A DNA stretch of 64,000 nucleotides from Mediterraneibacter faecis JCM 15917 (GCA_001312505.1 BBDW01000008.1:87807-151806), one strand, 5' to 3'; positions 43,581 to 54,284 are shown, numbered from the stretch's first letter. Translations and numbers: made by a program. Notes: generated from the letters alone by a model not told the origin.

Positions 43581-44944
43581 ATGTCAAAAGATGAATATCT
43601 AATTACAGATGCGCCCCCCCTGAAAGCGTTAACTGTTTTTGCAATGCCTATGATCTTAGGCAGTTTTTTCAGCAGATATATAATATGGCTGATTCGATCA
43701 TTGTCGGTCAGTTTGTTGGTTCTTCGGCACTTGCGGCTGTCGGTGCCTGTGCTGCACTTACGAATGTTTTCATTTGTGTAGCTCTGGGCGCCGGTGTAGG
43801 CGCAGGTGTACTCGTAAGCCGTTATTTTGGAGCCAGAGATTATGGTAAAATGAAAACAATTGTGTCGACATCGCTGATCAGCTTTTTAGTCCTGAGCATA
43901 CTACTTGGAATCTTTGGTTTTTGCTTTTCACATTCAATGATGAGTTTATTACAAACACCTGCGGATATACTGGATGAAGCAGTACTGTATCTGCGGGTTT
44001 ATTTTGTGGGATTCCCATTTCTGTTTATGTACAACATTCTCTCAACGATGTTTACTTCTATCGGTGAATCCAGAATTCCATTGGTTCTTCTGATTTTTTC
44101 ATCTGTATTAAATATTTTTATGGATTTTTGGATGGTAGCCGGACTTGGTCTCGGCGTGTTTGGTGCGGCTCTGGCAACGCTTATTGCACAGGGGGGGATT
44201 TCCGCAGTATTTTCATTTCTGATTTTCCTTTATAGAATGAGACGGTATAAATGTCAGTTTGAATGGTTTGACGGCCAGGAGTTATATTCGATGCTTCAAA
44301 TTGCCATACCGTCAGTTCTCCAGCAGTCTACAGTGTCGATCGGTATGATGATCGTACAGGCAGTTGTAAATCCATTTGGTACACAGGCACTCGCAGGTTA
44401 TTCAGCAACGATGCGAGTGGAAAATGTTTTTTCACTGATTTTTGTATCCATCGGCAATGCGATTTCGCCGTATATATCCCAGAATCTTGGTGCAAAGAAA
44501 ATCGAACGGCTTAAAAAAGGCTATCATGCGGCACTGGTGTTAGATCTATGTTTCGCAGTCCTTGCTTTTCTGGTCATTGAATCACTGCACAACCAGATTT
44601 CTTCCTTATTCCTTGGAAAAGATGGAACAGCTTTAGCGTATCAGGTATCCGGTGATTATATGAGATGGCTCGGATATTTTTTCATCTTTATGGGTATTAA
44701 GATGGCAACCGATGGTGTTCTTCGCGGACTTGGAATCATGCGTCCGTTTCTCATTGCGAATATGGTAAATCTTGCGATCCGTTTGTCTGTCGCTTTGATT
44801 TGTGCACCGCGGTTCGGAATTGCATTTGTCTGGCTTGCAGTACCGGCCGGATGGCTTGCAAACTTCCTGATTTCCTATGCAGCACTCAGAAAATCATGGC
44901 CGATTGAGGAAGATAAAGGAGCAATATCATGCAGAAAATACTAA
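43581..44944 (+). CDS. MATE-family efflux transporter 2 (frameshift at 43670)
   Basis: This is a second MATE exporter, about 454 residues. The ATG at 43581 has GAGGAG upstream and opens MSKDEYLITDAPLKALTVFAMPMILG. A C7 run (43614-43620) gives an extra Pro. At 43670 a CC is read as C; restoring it gives GSFFQQIYNMADSIIVGQFVGS. The second half (YSATMRVENVFSLIFVSIGNAISPYISQNLGAKK) is normal. A G7 run (44191-44197) adds a Gly. Its 3' end overlaps the response regulator start by 16 bases, so translation is coupled. Confidence 0.82.
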
Positions 44945-45614
44945 TTGTAGAAGACGATACAAATATTAATAACTTGCTTCAGGAGGCATTATCCAAAGAA
45001 GGCTATTCTTGTGAGCAGGCATTTTCCGGGACCGAAGCAAAGCTGCTTTTAAATATGCAGGAGCACAGTTATGCACTCGTGCTGCTGGATCTGATGCTGC
45101 CCGGAATTCCAGGTGAGGCAGTTCTGGAGGAAATACGGAAAAAGGGAAATCTTCAGGTTATTGTGTTGACTGCAAAAGACAGCTGGATGAAAAGGTAGAA
45201 GTTTTAACGAGCGGAGCGGATGATTATATAACGAAACCATTTGAAATCAGGGAAGTGCTGGCAAGAGTTCAGGTACAACTCCGTCATAAAGAAGAAAAGG
45301 AAGCAGAGGAACAGCATACGCTTTCATTTAAAGATATGCTATTAAACAGAGATACATTTCAGGTTGAAATCGATGGAAAGATACTTCCGAAGATCACAAA
45401 ACAGGAGTTTGCGATTTTAGAATTACTGCTCAGGAATCCAAAACAGGTTTTCAGTAAAGAGGATATTTTCGAATATGCCTGGGACGAACCTTATATGGGT
45501 GAGACGAAGACATTGGACGTACATATCAGCAATATCCGCAAGAAGATCAAACAAGTGACTTCGGAGGAATACATTGAGACAGTATGGGGAATCGGTTATC
45601 GTCTTCATGCGTAA
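44929..45614 (+). CDS. OmpR-family response regulator (frameshift at 45180)
   Basis: This is a two-component response regulator with a receiver domain (acidic pair VEDD, phosphate acceptor Asp 54 in LLDLMLPG, LTAK lysine) and a winged-helix DNA-binding domain (ITKQEFAILELLLRNP... TLDVHISNIRKKI... VWGIGYRLHA). The frame breaks at 45180, where CC is read as C; repaired it reads TAKDQLDEKVEVLTSGADDYITKPF. It lies between two MATE genes and a lantibiotic-type ABC pair, and its kinase is three genes downstream. It probably controls this operon in response to a membrane-active compound. Confidence 0.87.
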
Positions 45615-45701
45615 TCTTTACTCTTTTTTTACTATTTATTTGCGTTTGATTAGGATTCATCTTTTATGATAAATGCAGATAAGAAAAAGGAGATGAAAAA
45701 T

Positions 45702-46618
45702 TTGAGTGAGATGTTATTGGAAACACGAGGACTGACGAAGCGGTATGGACATCATAAAGCTGTGGACAGTGTCAGTATGCATATTAAAAAGGGCGCTATT
45801 TACGGATTTATCGGACGAAATGGAGCAGGGAAGACGACTTGCCTGAAGATGATCAGTGGACTTTCCAGGCCAACGAGTGGAGAGATTGAGATCTTCGGAT
45901 ACAAGGGAAAGGATTTACAGAAAGTCCGCTCCCGTGTGGGATGTCTGATTGAAGCACCGGGATTATATGGAAATATGACCGCATATGAAAATCTGAATAT
46001 CAAATGCAAGCTGTTTGGGATAAAGAAAGCAGGTTACATTGAAGAGATATTGAAAACAGTAGGTCTGGAGCATGTGGGACGGAAAAAGACAAAACACTTT
46101 TCTCTTGGAATGAAACAGCGTCTGGGAATTGGTCTTGCGTTGGTTGGAGAACCGGATCTGTTAATCCTTGATGAACCAATCAATGGGTTGGATCCACAGG
46201 GAATTGCTGAGGTTCGTGACACGATTCAGAGACTTCAGAAAGAGAGGAATATGACGATTTGCATTTCCAGTCATATTCTGGAAGAATTATCGAAGATGCT
46301 ACCGATTATGGAATCATTCACAATGGAAGTTTATTGCAGGAGCTTACAAGAGAAGAATTAATGCGAAGATGCAGTGAGCGGATGGAATTAACACTGGCTG
46401 ATCCGAAGCTGGCAATTCCGGTGCTGGATGCTATGGGATTCACGAATTATCAGGTAACAGACAAAGAACATATTCACATTTTTGAACGTCTGAATGAAAG
46501 TGCAACGTTGAATATGGAGCTTGCAAAGGCAGGAATTCCGGTAAAAGGGCTTTCTATAACGAGTGAAGAACTGGAAACGTATTTTCTGAATCTGACAGGA
46601 GGTGCCAGCCATGCTTAA
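45702..46618 (+). CDS. ABC transporter ATPase, BcrA-like (frameshift at 46296-46297)
   Basis: This is the ATPase of a peptide-antibiotic or self-immunity type exporter. Walker A GRNGAGKTT, signature HFSLGMKQRLGIG, Walker B LLILDEPINGLDP and the His of SSHI are in order. After SHILEELSK the frame shifts at AAGATGC (expected AAGATTGC, reading KIATDYGIIHNG), and the C-terminal domain continues to 46618. The likely start is TTG 45702 with AAGGAG 8 bases upstream; ATG 45711 is an alternative. It overlaps the permease ATG by 8 bases. Confidence 0.83.
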
Positions 46619-47456
46619 TATGATAAAAATGGATTTGTACCGGATGTTTCGGACCAAAAGTATGTATGTAGTATGGATCGTGCTGGCTGTGTCAGTACTG
46701 TTTACAACATTTATGTGTAAAACAGATTATGATTCATTAAGTAAAGAAGATACCGTGCGGCAGGAGCAGTTTGCGGAACCGACTTCAGAGAATATTAATG
46801 TGGGAATGATGGTGACACTGCCGACAGAACCGGGAGAAAAGGTTACGGTGTATGACATTTTCTTTGCAAATTCTCAGGGAAAATTTTATGCGTTGTTTCT
46901 GGTGATTTTTGCTGTGATGTTTTCAACAGCGGATATTGGAAGCGGTTATATTAAAAATATTGGCGGCCAGGTTCAAAAAAGAGGAACACTGATTTTTTCC
47001 AGATCTATTGCGTTGGCGGTCTTTACGGTGCTGACAATGGCAGGTGCATTCTTACTCCAGGGAGCTGCGAACTATATAGTATTCAAAGAATTGACGTTGG
47101 GAAGTTCAAAAGCTATTCTGTCTTATTTCCTGACGGAGCTGGCACTTCATTATGCACTCGTGTTGATCTGCATGGCGATTGCAATTATTCTGAAAAATAA
47201 TGTGATCAGCATGGTCATCGCGATTTGTCTTACAATGAATATAATGAGTATCGTATACGGATTAATAAACAGTGCTGTTCGGAAAATGGGAATCCAGAAT
47301 TTCCAGATTTATAAGTATACGATAACCGGGAAATTATCACTGCTTCCTATGAATCCAAGTGGAAATGAGTGTCTGGCAGCATTCGGCGTGGCAATTGTGT
47401 TTGCTGTCATAATGATAGCTGCAAGCAGTGCTGTTTTTCAAAAGAGGGATATTTAG
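46611..47456 (+). CDS. ABC-2-type permease, lantibiotic-immunity-like
   Basis: This membrane subunit, about 281 residues with six spans, pairs with the preceding ATPase. It begins MLNMIKMDLYRMFRTKSMYVVWIVLAVSVLFTTF, has a large extracytoplasmic loop between spans 1 and 2, and shows FSTADIGSGYIKNIGGQ, the segment found in BcrB/LanE-type permeases. The ATG at 46611 lies inside the end of the ATPase gene, with AGGAGGTG upstream. The histidine kinase follows after 3 bases. Confidence 0.82.
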   Translation: MLNMIKMDLYRMFRTKSMYVVWIVLAVSVLFTTFMCKTDYDSLSKEDTVRQEQFAEPTSENINVGMMVTLPTEPGEKVTVYDIFFANSQGKFYALFLVIFAVMFSTADIGSGYIKNIGGQVQKRGTLIFSRSIALAVFTVLTMAGAFLLQGAANYIVFKELTLGSSKAILSYFLTELALHYALVLICMAIAIILKNNVISMVIAICLTMNIMSIVYGLINSAVRKMGIQNFQIYKYTITGKLSLLPMNPSGNECLAAFGVAIVFAVIMIAASSAVFQKRDI

Positions 47457-47459
47457 CGG

Positions 47460-48359
47460 ATGTATATCGTAATTGGAATATTAGCAGGAATTATCATTTT
47501 ACAATTTATTATTATGTGGAAATATCAGCGGCAGGTGAAGGACATCTGCCGCCAATTGGCGTTCTTGATGAAACATGACAGTAACATGTTGATTCAACGC
47601 GAGTTTGATTTGGGTGGAATCGGAACGCTTTCAGACAGATTGAATGAACTTCTGGAATTACAAAGAAAAGAGAAGCAGCGTTATCAGGAGAAAGAAGCTT
47701 TGATCGCGGATACTTATACGAATCTTTCCCATGATATCCGGACACCGCTGACATCTCTGGATGGATATTTTCAGCTTATGGAAGAATGCGAAAATGTCGA
47801 AGACCAGAGACGTTATCTGAATATTATTCATGAAAGAATACACAGTCTGAATGAAATGCTGGAAGAACTTTTCATGTTCACAAAGTTAAAAAATGAATCC
47901 TATAGTCTGGAACTGACGCCTTGCTGTATCAACCGGATTCTGAAAGAAACGGTGTTTTCCTATTATGATGACTGGGTAAGAAGGGGAATCCAGCCGGATA
48001 TTCAGATTACAGAAGAACTGTTGTCCATAGCCGGAAATAAACAAGGACTCCACCGTGTTATTCAGAATGTAATTAAAAATGGCCTGGATCATGGAGAAAA
48101 GAAGATAAGTATTGTGTTAGAGCGCAAGCAGGAGCATGCAGTATTGCGAATCAGGAATCAGGTGATACATTCGGAGCAGATTGATATAGAACATGTCTTT
48201 GACAGATTTTATAAAGCGGATGTGGCAAGGAGCAAAACATCTACCGGATTGGGACTATCTATTGCAAAGGAACTTGTGAAACGTATGAATGGAGAAATCA
48301 GCGCAAAGACAGAGAAAAATGAGTTTATTATTGAGATGAGATTTCCGCTTTCTATCTAA
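47460..48359 (+). CDS. Sensor histidine kinase
   Basis: This two-component kinase has 299 residues. One N-terminal membrane span (residues 2-19) is followed by an amphipathic linker, so there is almost no extracytoplasmic sensor. It has an H-box SHDIRTPLTSLDGY (His 91), an N-box NVIKNGLDHG, and GLGLSIAKELV near the C-terminus. The usual DxGxG G1 box is not evident (RIRNQVIHSEQ in its place), a feature seen in this kinase subgroup. Its cognate regulator is encoded three genes upstream. The minimal sensor suggests that it senses within the membrane or through the ABC pair. Confidence 0.86.
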   Translation: MYIVIGILAGIIILQFIIMWKYQRQVKDICRQLAFLMKHDSNMLIQREFDLGGIGTLSDRLNELLELQRKEKQRYQEKEALIADTYTNLSHDIRTPLTSLDGYFQLMEECENVEDQRRYLNIIHERIHSLNEMLEELFMFTKLKNESYSLELTPCCINRILKETVFSYYDDWVRRGIQPDIQITEELLSIAGNKQGLHRVIQNVIKNGLDHGEKKISIVLERKQEHAVLRIRNQVIHSEQIDIEHVFDRFYKADVARSKTSTGLGLSIAKELVKRMNGEISAKTEKNEFIIEMRFPLSI

Positions 48360-48416
48360 AAAATCAGTAAAAATTGCACTTTATTGAGTTACAATGCTGA
48401 ATTGCGAAAATTTAGA

Positions 48417-48445
48417 TTTACCGAAACACTGAAATATGTTAATAT
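48417..48445 (+). promoter_or_regulatory. Probable promoter for the aconitase gene
   Basis: TTTACC (48417-48422) and TAATAT (48440-48445) are separated by 17 bases, about 50 bases before the ATG. Confidence 0.5.
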
Positions 48446-48493
48446 GGTAGCAGTTATTTCAAAACTATAGATCAGATTGAAGGAGGTCTTTAC

Positions 48494-50766
48494 ATGATTA
48501 AATTGTACGAGAATGGCGTATATCTTCTCAATGGAACAGAGATAGTAGAAGACACAGGAAATGTGCAGGTTCCGCTGACGAAGGAAGAAGCCGCTCAGAA
48601 CACAATGGCATATGGTATTTTAAAGGCACACAATACATCCGAGAACATGGAGCGTCTGCAGATCCGTTTTGATAAGCTGACATCCCATGACATTACATTT
48701 GTTGGAATTATCCAGACAGCACGTGCATCAGGACTTGAGAAGTTCCCGATGCCGTATGTACTTACAAATTGTCATAACAGTCTTTGTGCAGTTGGTGGAA
48801 CAATCAACGAAGATGATCATATGTTTGGATTAACTTGTGCGAAGAAGTACGGCGGTATGTATGTACCACCGCATCAGGCAGTTATCCATCAGTTTGCCCG
48901 TGAGATGCTTGCAGGCGGAGGAAAGATGATCCTTGGATCTGACAGCCATACACGTTACGGAGCACTCGGAACGATGGCTATGGGTGAAGGTGGACCGGAG
49001 CTTGTGAAACAGCTTCTGAACAAGACTTATGATATTAAGATGCCGGGCGTGATCGGAATCTACTTAGACGGAGAGCCGATGAAAGGTGTAGGACCGCAGG
49101 ACGTTGCTCTTGCAATCATCGGAGCTACATTCAAGAATGGCTATGTGAATAACAAGGTTATGGAGTTTGTTGGACCTGGAGTCAGCAAGCTTAGTGCAGA
49201 TTTCCGTATCGGAATCGACGTTATGACAACAGAGACAACTTGTCTGTCTTCTATCTGGAAAACAGATGAGAAGATTCAGGAGTTCTATGATATTCACGGA
49301 AGAAGTGAAGATTACAAAGAACTGAATCCTGGAGCAGTTACATATTATGACGGTATGGTTTATGTGAACTTAAGCGAGATCAAGCCAATGATCGCAATGC
49401 CGTTCCACCCAAGCAATGTTTATACAATTGATGAACTGAACGCAAATCTGGCAGACATCCTTCATGATGTAGAGCAGAAAGCACTTGTAAGTCTTGACGG
49501 TGCAGTTGATTACTCTCTGCAGGATAAGATCAGAAACGGTAAGTTCTATGTAGAGCAGGGAATCATCGCAGGATGTGCAGGTGGTGGATTTGAAAATATC
49601 TGTGCAGCTGCAGATATCATCAAAGGAAAGAACATCGGAGCAGATGAATTTACATTCAGCGTTTACCCGGCAAGTACACCGATTTATATGGAACTTGTTA
49701 AGAATGGTGCAATTGCAGATCTTATGGAAGCAGGAACTGTTGTGAAGACAGCATTCTGTGGACCGTGCTTCGGAGCAGGAGATACTCCGGCGAATAACGC
49801 ATTCTCTATCCGTCATACAACAAGAAACTTCCCGAACCGTGAAGGAAGTAAGCTGCAGAACGGACAGATCTCTTCTGTAGCACTGATGGATGCTCGTTCT
49901 ATCGCAGCAACAGCAGCAAACAAGGGATTCTTAACACCGGCAACAGCAATGGATGTAGAGTACAAAGGACAGAAATATCACTTTGATAAGAACATTTATG
50001 CAAACCGTGTATTTGACAGCAAGGGCGTTGCTGATCCAAGCGTTGAGATTAAATTTGGACCAAACATTAAGGACTGGCCGGCAATGTCAGCACTTCCACA
50101 GAACCTGCTTGTGAAGGTTGTATCTGAGATCCATGATCCTGTTACAACAACAGATGAGCTGATTCCGTCCGGAGAGACATCTTCTTACCGTTCTAATCCA
50201 CTGGGACTTGCAGAGTTCGCTCTTTCAAGAAAAGATCCTGCATACGTCGGACGTGCGAAAGAAGTACAGAAAGCTCAGAAAGCAATTGAAGCAGATGAAT
50301 GTCCGGTAGATGCACTTGCAGAACTGAAACCGGTGATGGATAAGATTCACGAGACATATCCGGAAGTTGGCAAGGGTAACCTTGGTGTCGGAAGTACAAT
50401 CTTCGCAGTAAAACCAGGAGACGGATCTGCTCGTGAGCAGGCAGCTTCCTGTCAGAAAGTACTTGGAGGATGGGCAAACATCGCAACAGAGTATGCAACA
50501 AAGCGTTATCGTTCCAACCTGATCAACTGGGGGGAATGCTCCCATTCCTGACAGAAGAAGATCATGAAGCACTTTCCTTCAAGAACGGAGATTACATCTT
50601 TGTTCCTAATGTGAGAAAAGCAGTAGAAGAGAAAGCGGATGTGATCAAAGCTTATGTTGTAGGTGATGAACTCAAAGAACTGAACCTTAAGCTGGGAGAT
50701 CTTACAGACGCAGAGCGTGAGATCATTCTTGACGGATGTCTGATCAATTACTATAGAAATCATTAG
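48494..50766 (+). CDS. Aconitate hydratase family protein (frameshift at 50529-50534)
   Basis: This is a 4Fe-4S hydro-lyase of the aconitase family, about 756 residues. In Clostridia this branch is often named simply 'hydratase'. It shows [33 protein letters not shown], the cluster motif [13 protein letters not shown] and a C-terminal swivel domain. At 50529-50534 a G6 is read where G4 gives [19 protein letters not shown]; the rest of the domain follows in the new frame. ATG 48494 has AAGGAGGT upstream. Citrate synthase lies 2 kb downstream, so together they would convert oxaloacetate towards isocitrate for glutamate synthesis. No isocitrate dehydrogenase is in the window. Confidence 0.88.
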
Positions 50767-50794
50767 TCAATCATTAAATATGATAAAATGAAAG

Positions 50795-50842
50795 AAAAGC
50801 GGCGAGATATGGGGGGGAATGACCTGTATCTCGCTGCTTTTA
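50795..50842 (+). terminator. Intrinsic terminator after the aconitase gene
   Basis: AAAAGCGGCGAGATA (50795-50809) pairs with TATCTCGCTGCTTTT (50827-50841), 14 of 15 matched. The loop contains a G7 run (50811-50817). Confidence 0.82.
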
Positions 50843-50844
50843 TC

Positions 50845-50873
50845 TTGCTAATTAAATTTTCACATGCTAGTAT
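50845..50873 (+). promoter_or_regulatory. Possible promoter for tatD-rsmA
   Basis: TTGCTA (50845-50850) and TAGTAT (50868-50873) are 17 bases apart, directly behind the aconitase terminator. Confidence 0.5.
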
Positions 50874-50910
50874 TAAAACGAAATAAAATGTAACACGTTA
50901 AGGTATAAGA

Positions 50911-51000
50911 ATGAAAAAATCTGCTTATGAAATGTCTGATTTAGTTAGTTGTGCGGAACTTGAGAACCTTGGACATTGGGGCGATGGATGTATTATATGA
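50911..51000 (+). CDS. Short open reading frame, 29 codons, hypothetical
   Basis: An ATG at 50911 preceded by TTAAGG opens MKKSAYEMSDLVSCAELEN and ends at TGA 51000. It lies between a plausible promoter and tatD. No family is recognised, and it may be untranslated leader. Confidence 0.2.
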   Translation: MKKSAYEMSDLVSCAELENLGHWGDGCII

Positions 51001-51070
51001 AGACGGAAAGAATTATTTGTGGTAAAATAAAGCACAAGATTAGAAATATTGAAAATAGGCGGTAAATAAA

Positions 51071-51832
51071 ATGATATTTGATACACATGCGCATTATGAT
51101 GATGAGCAGTTTGACACAGACAGAGATGAGCTACTAAGCAGTATGGCAGCAGGCGGCGTTGGAACAATTGTGGATGCAGCGGCGACAGTAGAGTCCTGGG
51201 ATAAGATAGTAGAACTCGCAGAGAAGTATTCATTTATATATGGATCAGTAGGTGTACATCCGGACGAAGTCGGTGCACTGAATGAAGAGAATTTCGCTCG
51301 AATGAGAGAATTATTAAAGAAAGAAAAGATCGTTGCGGTTGGCGAGATCGGACTTGATTATTATTGGGATAAAGAAGGGCATGATCTGCAGAAACATTGG
51401 TTCATCAGACAGCTGGATCTTGCGCGAGAGATGAACAAACCTGTGATGATCCATAGCCGTGAGGCGGCAGCTGATACGATGGAAATTATGAAAGAACATG
51501 GAAAAGGACTCAAAGGTGTGATACACTGTTATTCTTACAGCCTTGAGATGGCGCGAGAATATGTAAAGATGGGATATTACATCGGAGTCGGCGGTGTTGT
51601 GACATTCAAGAACTCAAAGAAGTTAAAAGAGATTGTAGAAGAAATTCCACTGGAGTCAATTGTTCTTGAGACAGACTGTCCGTATCTGGCACCGACACCA
51701 TTCAGAGGAAAGAGAAATTCGTCCTTGTACCTGCCATATGTTGTAGAAGCGATCGCAGAGCTAAAAGGCATTTCTGCGGAGCAGGTGATCGAACAGACAG
51801 AGAAGAATGCAAGGGATTTATATCAATTATAA
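51071..51832 (+). CDS. tatD: TatD-family metal-dependent DNase
   Basis: This TIM-barrel metallohydrolase, a 3'-5' deoxyribonuclease in the best-known members, has 253 residues. Metal-site motifs are DTHAHYDD at the start, AVGEIGLDYYW, MIHSREA, VIHCYSYS and LETDCPYLAP. The length is normal and the frame is intact. The ribosome binding site is weak (AGGCGG). It is followed after 16 bases by rsmA, an arrangement conserved in Firmicutes. Confidence 0.94.
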   Translation: MIFDTHAHYDDEQFDTDRDELLSSMAAGGVGTIVDAAATVESWDKIVELAEKYSFIYGSVGVHPDEVGALNEENFARMRELLKKEKIVAVGEIGLDYYWDKEGHDLQKHWFIRQLDLAREMNKPVMIHSREAAADTMEIMKEHGKGLKGVIHCYSYSLEMAREYVKMGYYIGVGGVVTFKNSKKLKEIVEEIPLESIVLETDCPYLAPTPFRGKRNSSLYLPYVVEAIAELKGISAEQVIEQTEKNARDLYQL

Positions 51833-51848
51833 GAAATGGAGAGATGAG

Positions 51849-52721
51849 ATGAAAGAACCAACACTTGGAAATCCACAGAATACGATAGAAGTATTACAGA
51901 AATATAATTTCGTATTCCAGAAAAAGTTCGGTCAGAACTTTCTGATCGATACACATGTACTGGACAAAATTATTGCGGCAGCAGAGATTACAAAAGATGA
52001 TTTTGTATTGGAAATCGGACCGGGAATCGGAACGATGACACAGTATCTGGCATGTGCAGCGAGAAAAGTTGTTGCAGTTGAGATTGACAAGCACTGATTC
52101 CGATTCTGGAAGATACGCTTTCAGATTATGACAATGCCCGGGTTATTAACAATGACGTTCTGAAAGTAGATATTGCAAAGCTTGCAGAAGAGGAAAATGG
52201 AGGAAAACCGATCAAGGTTGTGGCCAACCTGCCATATTACATTACAACGCCGATCATTATGGGACTTTTTGAGAATCATGTTCCGATCAAGAGTATTACA
52301 GTTATGGTTCAGAAAGAAGTTGCAGACCGTATGCAGGTGGGACCGGGAACGAAGGACTATGGTGCACTGTCTCTGGCTGTGCAATATTATGCGAAACCAT
52401 ATATTGTAGCAAATGTACCACCGAACTGCTTTATGCCTCGTCCGAAGGTTGGATCTGCGGTAATCCGTCTGGAACGTTATGAAGAACCACCGGTGAAGGT
52501 AAAGGATGAAAAGCTTATGTTCCGTATTATCCGTGCCTCCTTTAACCAGAGAAGAAAGACTTTGGCAAATGGACTGAAGAATTCGGCAGAACTTGACTAC
52601 ACGAAGGAAGAAATCGAGGCAGCGATTGAAGCACTCGGAAGAGGTGCATCTATTCGAGGGGGAAGCCCTTACGCTGGAAGAATTTGCAAAGCTGGCAGAT
52701 TTTCTTTATGATTGCAGATAA
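51849..52721 (+). CDS. rsmA: 16S rRNA dimethyladenosine transferase RsmA/KsgA (two frameshifts)
   Basis: This enzyme dimethylates two adenines near the 3' end of 16S rRNA, a late ribosome assembly step. It begins MKEPTLGNPQNTIEVLQKYNF with FQKKFGQNFLID, then the SAM motif LEIGPGIGTMTQYL. At 52091 a GG is read as G; restoring it gives VEIDKALIPILEDTL. NLPYYITTPIIM (the NLPY catalytic motif) and FMPRPKVGSAVIRL follow. At 52658-52662 a G5 replaces G4; repaired it ends RGEALTLEEFAKLADFLYD with a stop at 52719-52721. It is coupled to tatD. Confidence 0.92.
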
Positions 52722-52742
52722 AATAATATTAAAGGAATTTAC

Positions 52743-52790
52743 AAAGTTGCTGTTTACAAAAATGTAGTGGACAGCAACTTTATTCTTCTT
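52743..52790 (+). terminator. Intrinsic terminator after rsmA
   Basis: AAAGTTGCTGT (52743-52753) pairs perfectly with ACAGCAACTTT (52771-52781), followed by ATTCTTCTTC, an impure T-tract. Confidence 0.7.
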
Positions 52791-52826
52791 CACTTTTTGA
52801 TTCATAAAGATTTAATATTCAGTTAA

Positions 52827-52855
52827 TTGTTTACTAGACGGATATCTAGTATAAT
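52827..52855 (+). promoter_or_regulatory. Citrate synthase promoter with palindromic spacer
   Basis: TTGTTT (52827-52832) and TATAAT (52850-52855) are separated by 17 bases. The spacer is ACTAGA-CGGATA-TCTAG, and with the first T of the -10 it forms a 6-bp inverted repeat ACTAGA/TCTAGT. A regulator binding there would block RNA polymerase. Confidence 0.75.
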
Positions 52856-52903
52856 TAAAAGATAAAAAGACATTAGAAGAAACAAGAGAAGGAGGAAGAG
52901 CCC

Positions 52904-54274
52904 ATGGCCAAAGATATTAACAGCATATTTTTTGACATCACTCCGGAGATTGAAGAACTTGCTCTGAAATGTGAAACGAACAATGCAATTGACAAAGAAC
53001 TCTATACCAAATACGAGGTAAAAAGAGGACTTCGAGATCTGAACGGTAAAGGTGTACTTGCCGGATTGACAAATATATCCGATGTGTGTGCAACAAAGAT
53101 TGTAGACGGTGTATCCGTACCGTGTGCAGGTAATCTTTATTACAGAGGTTACAATATTAAAGATCTTGTAAGCGGATTCCTTGAGGCGAAACATTTTGGA
53201 TTTGAGGAGATTGCATATCTGCTTCTTTTTGGAGAGCTTCCGAATCAGAAGGAACTTGAGAATTTTAAGGATATGATAGCTGACCGCCGGATGCTTCCAC
53301 CGAATTTTGTACGTGACGTGATCATGAAGGCTCCGAGCCGTGATATGATGAACAGTATTACAAGAAGTATTATTCAGCTTTATTCTTACGATGACAAAGC
53401 GGATGATACAAGCATTCCGAATGTACTGCGTCAGAGTCTGAACCTGATCAGCCAGTTCCCAATGCTTATGGTTTACAGCTATCTTGCTTACAATTATAAA
53501 ATGGGTGAAGATCTGTATATTTATGCACCGAAGAAAGAACTGTCTATGGCAGAGAATATTCTGATGATGCTCAGAGAAGATCGTCAGTATACAGAACTTG
53601 AGGCGAAGATCCTTGATATGGCTCTTGTTCTTCATATGGATCACGGCGGTGGTAACAACTCAACATTTACAACGCATGTTGTTACATCTTCAGGAACAGA
53701 TACTTATTCTACAATTGCAGCAGCTATGGCGTCATTGAAAGGGCCAAAACATGGTGGTGCGAACGTGAAAGTAACACAGATGTTTGAAGATATGAAGACG
53801 CAGCTGACAGACTGGCAGGATGATGATCAGATCAGAGCTTACCTTGAGGCACTGCTGGAGAAGAGAGCGTTTGATAAGAGAGGTCTGATCTATGGAATGG
53901 GACATGCGATTTATTCTGTATCCGACCCAAGAGCGGAGATCTTCAAGAAGTTTGTAAAGCAGCTTGCATATGAAAAGGGCCACGAGGCAGAATATGCACT
54001 GTATGAGAAAGTAGAGAAGATGGCACCGGAGATCATTAGCGAGAGACGTAAGATGTATAAAGGTGTTAATGCGAACGTAGATTTCTACAGTGGACTTGTT
54101 TATAGCATGCTTGATCTTCCACCGGCATTATATACTCCAATTTTTGCGGCAGCACGTATCGTTGGATGGAGTGCACACAGACTGGAAGAGTTGAAGAATG
54201 TAGATAAGATCATACGTCCGGCTTATAAGCCGCTTGCACCATATCGTGATTATATCAAATTAGATGACAGGTAG
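52904..54274 (+). CDS. gltA: Citrate synthase
   Basis: This enzyme condenses acetyl-CoA and oxaloacetate to citrate. The 456-residue protein is of the longer Clostridial type. It shows the N-terminal CAGNLYYRGYNIKDLV, DMALVLHMDHGGGNNSTFTTHVVTSSGTD (first catalytic His), LKGPKHGGANVKV, IYGMGHAIYSVSDPRA (second His) and the Asp in NVDFYSGLVYSMLDLP. The frame is intact. ATG 52904 has GGAGGAAG upstream. With the aconitase gene it gives the first two steps of an oxidative TCA branch. Confidence 0.95.
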   Translation: MAKDINSIFFDITPEIEELALKCETNNAIDKELYTKYEVKRGLRDLNGKGVLAGLTNISDVCATKIVDGVSVPCAGNLYYRGYNIKDLVSGFLEAKHFGFEEIAYLLLFGELPNQKELENFKDMIADRRMLPPNFVRDVIMKAPSRDMMNSITRSIIQLYSYDDKADDTSIPNVLRQSLNLISQFPMLMVYSYLAYNYKMGEDLYIYAPKKELSMAENILMMLREDRQYTELEAKILDMALVLHMDHGGGNNSTFTTHVVTSSGTDTYSTIAAAMASLKGPKHGGANVKVTQMFEDMKTQLTDWQDDDQIRAYLEALLEKRAFDKRGLIYGMGHAIYSVSDPRAEIFKKFVKQLAYEKGHEAEYALYEKVEKMAPEIISERRKMYKGVNANVDFYSGLVYSMLDLPPALYTPIFAAARIVGWSAHRLEELKNVDKIIRPAYKPLAPYRDYIKLDDR

Positions 54275-54284
54275 TGAATGAACG

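Noticed and set aside
52823..53644. 273-codon minus-strand open frame opposite the start of citrate synthase
   Set aside because: It is antisense to a clear gene, has no ribosome binding site or recognisable domain, and its composition mirrors the coding strand.
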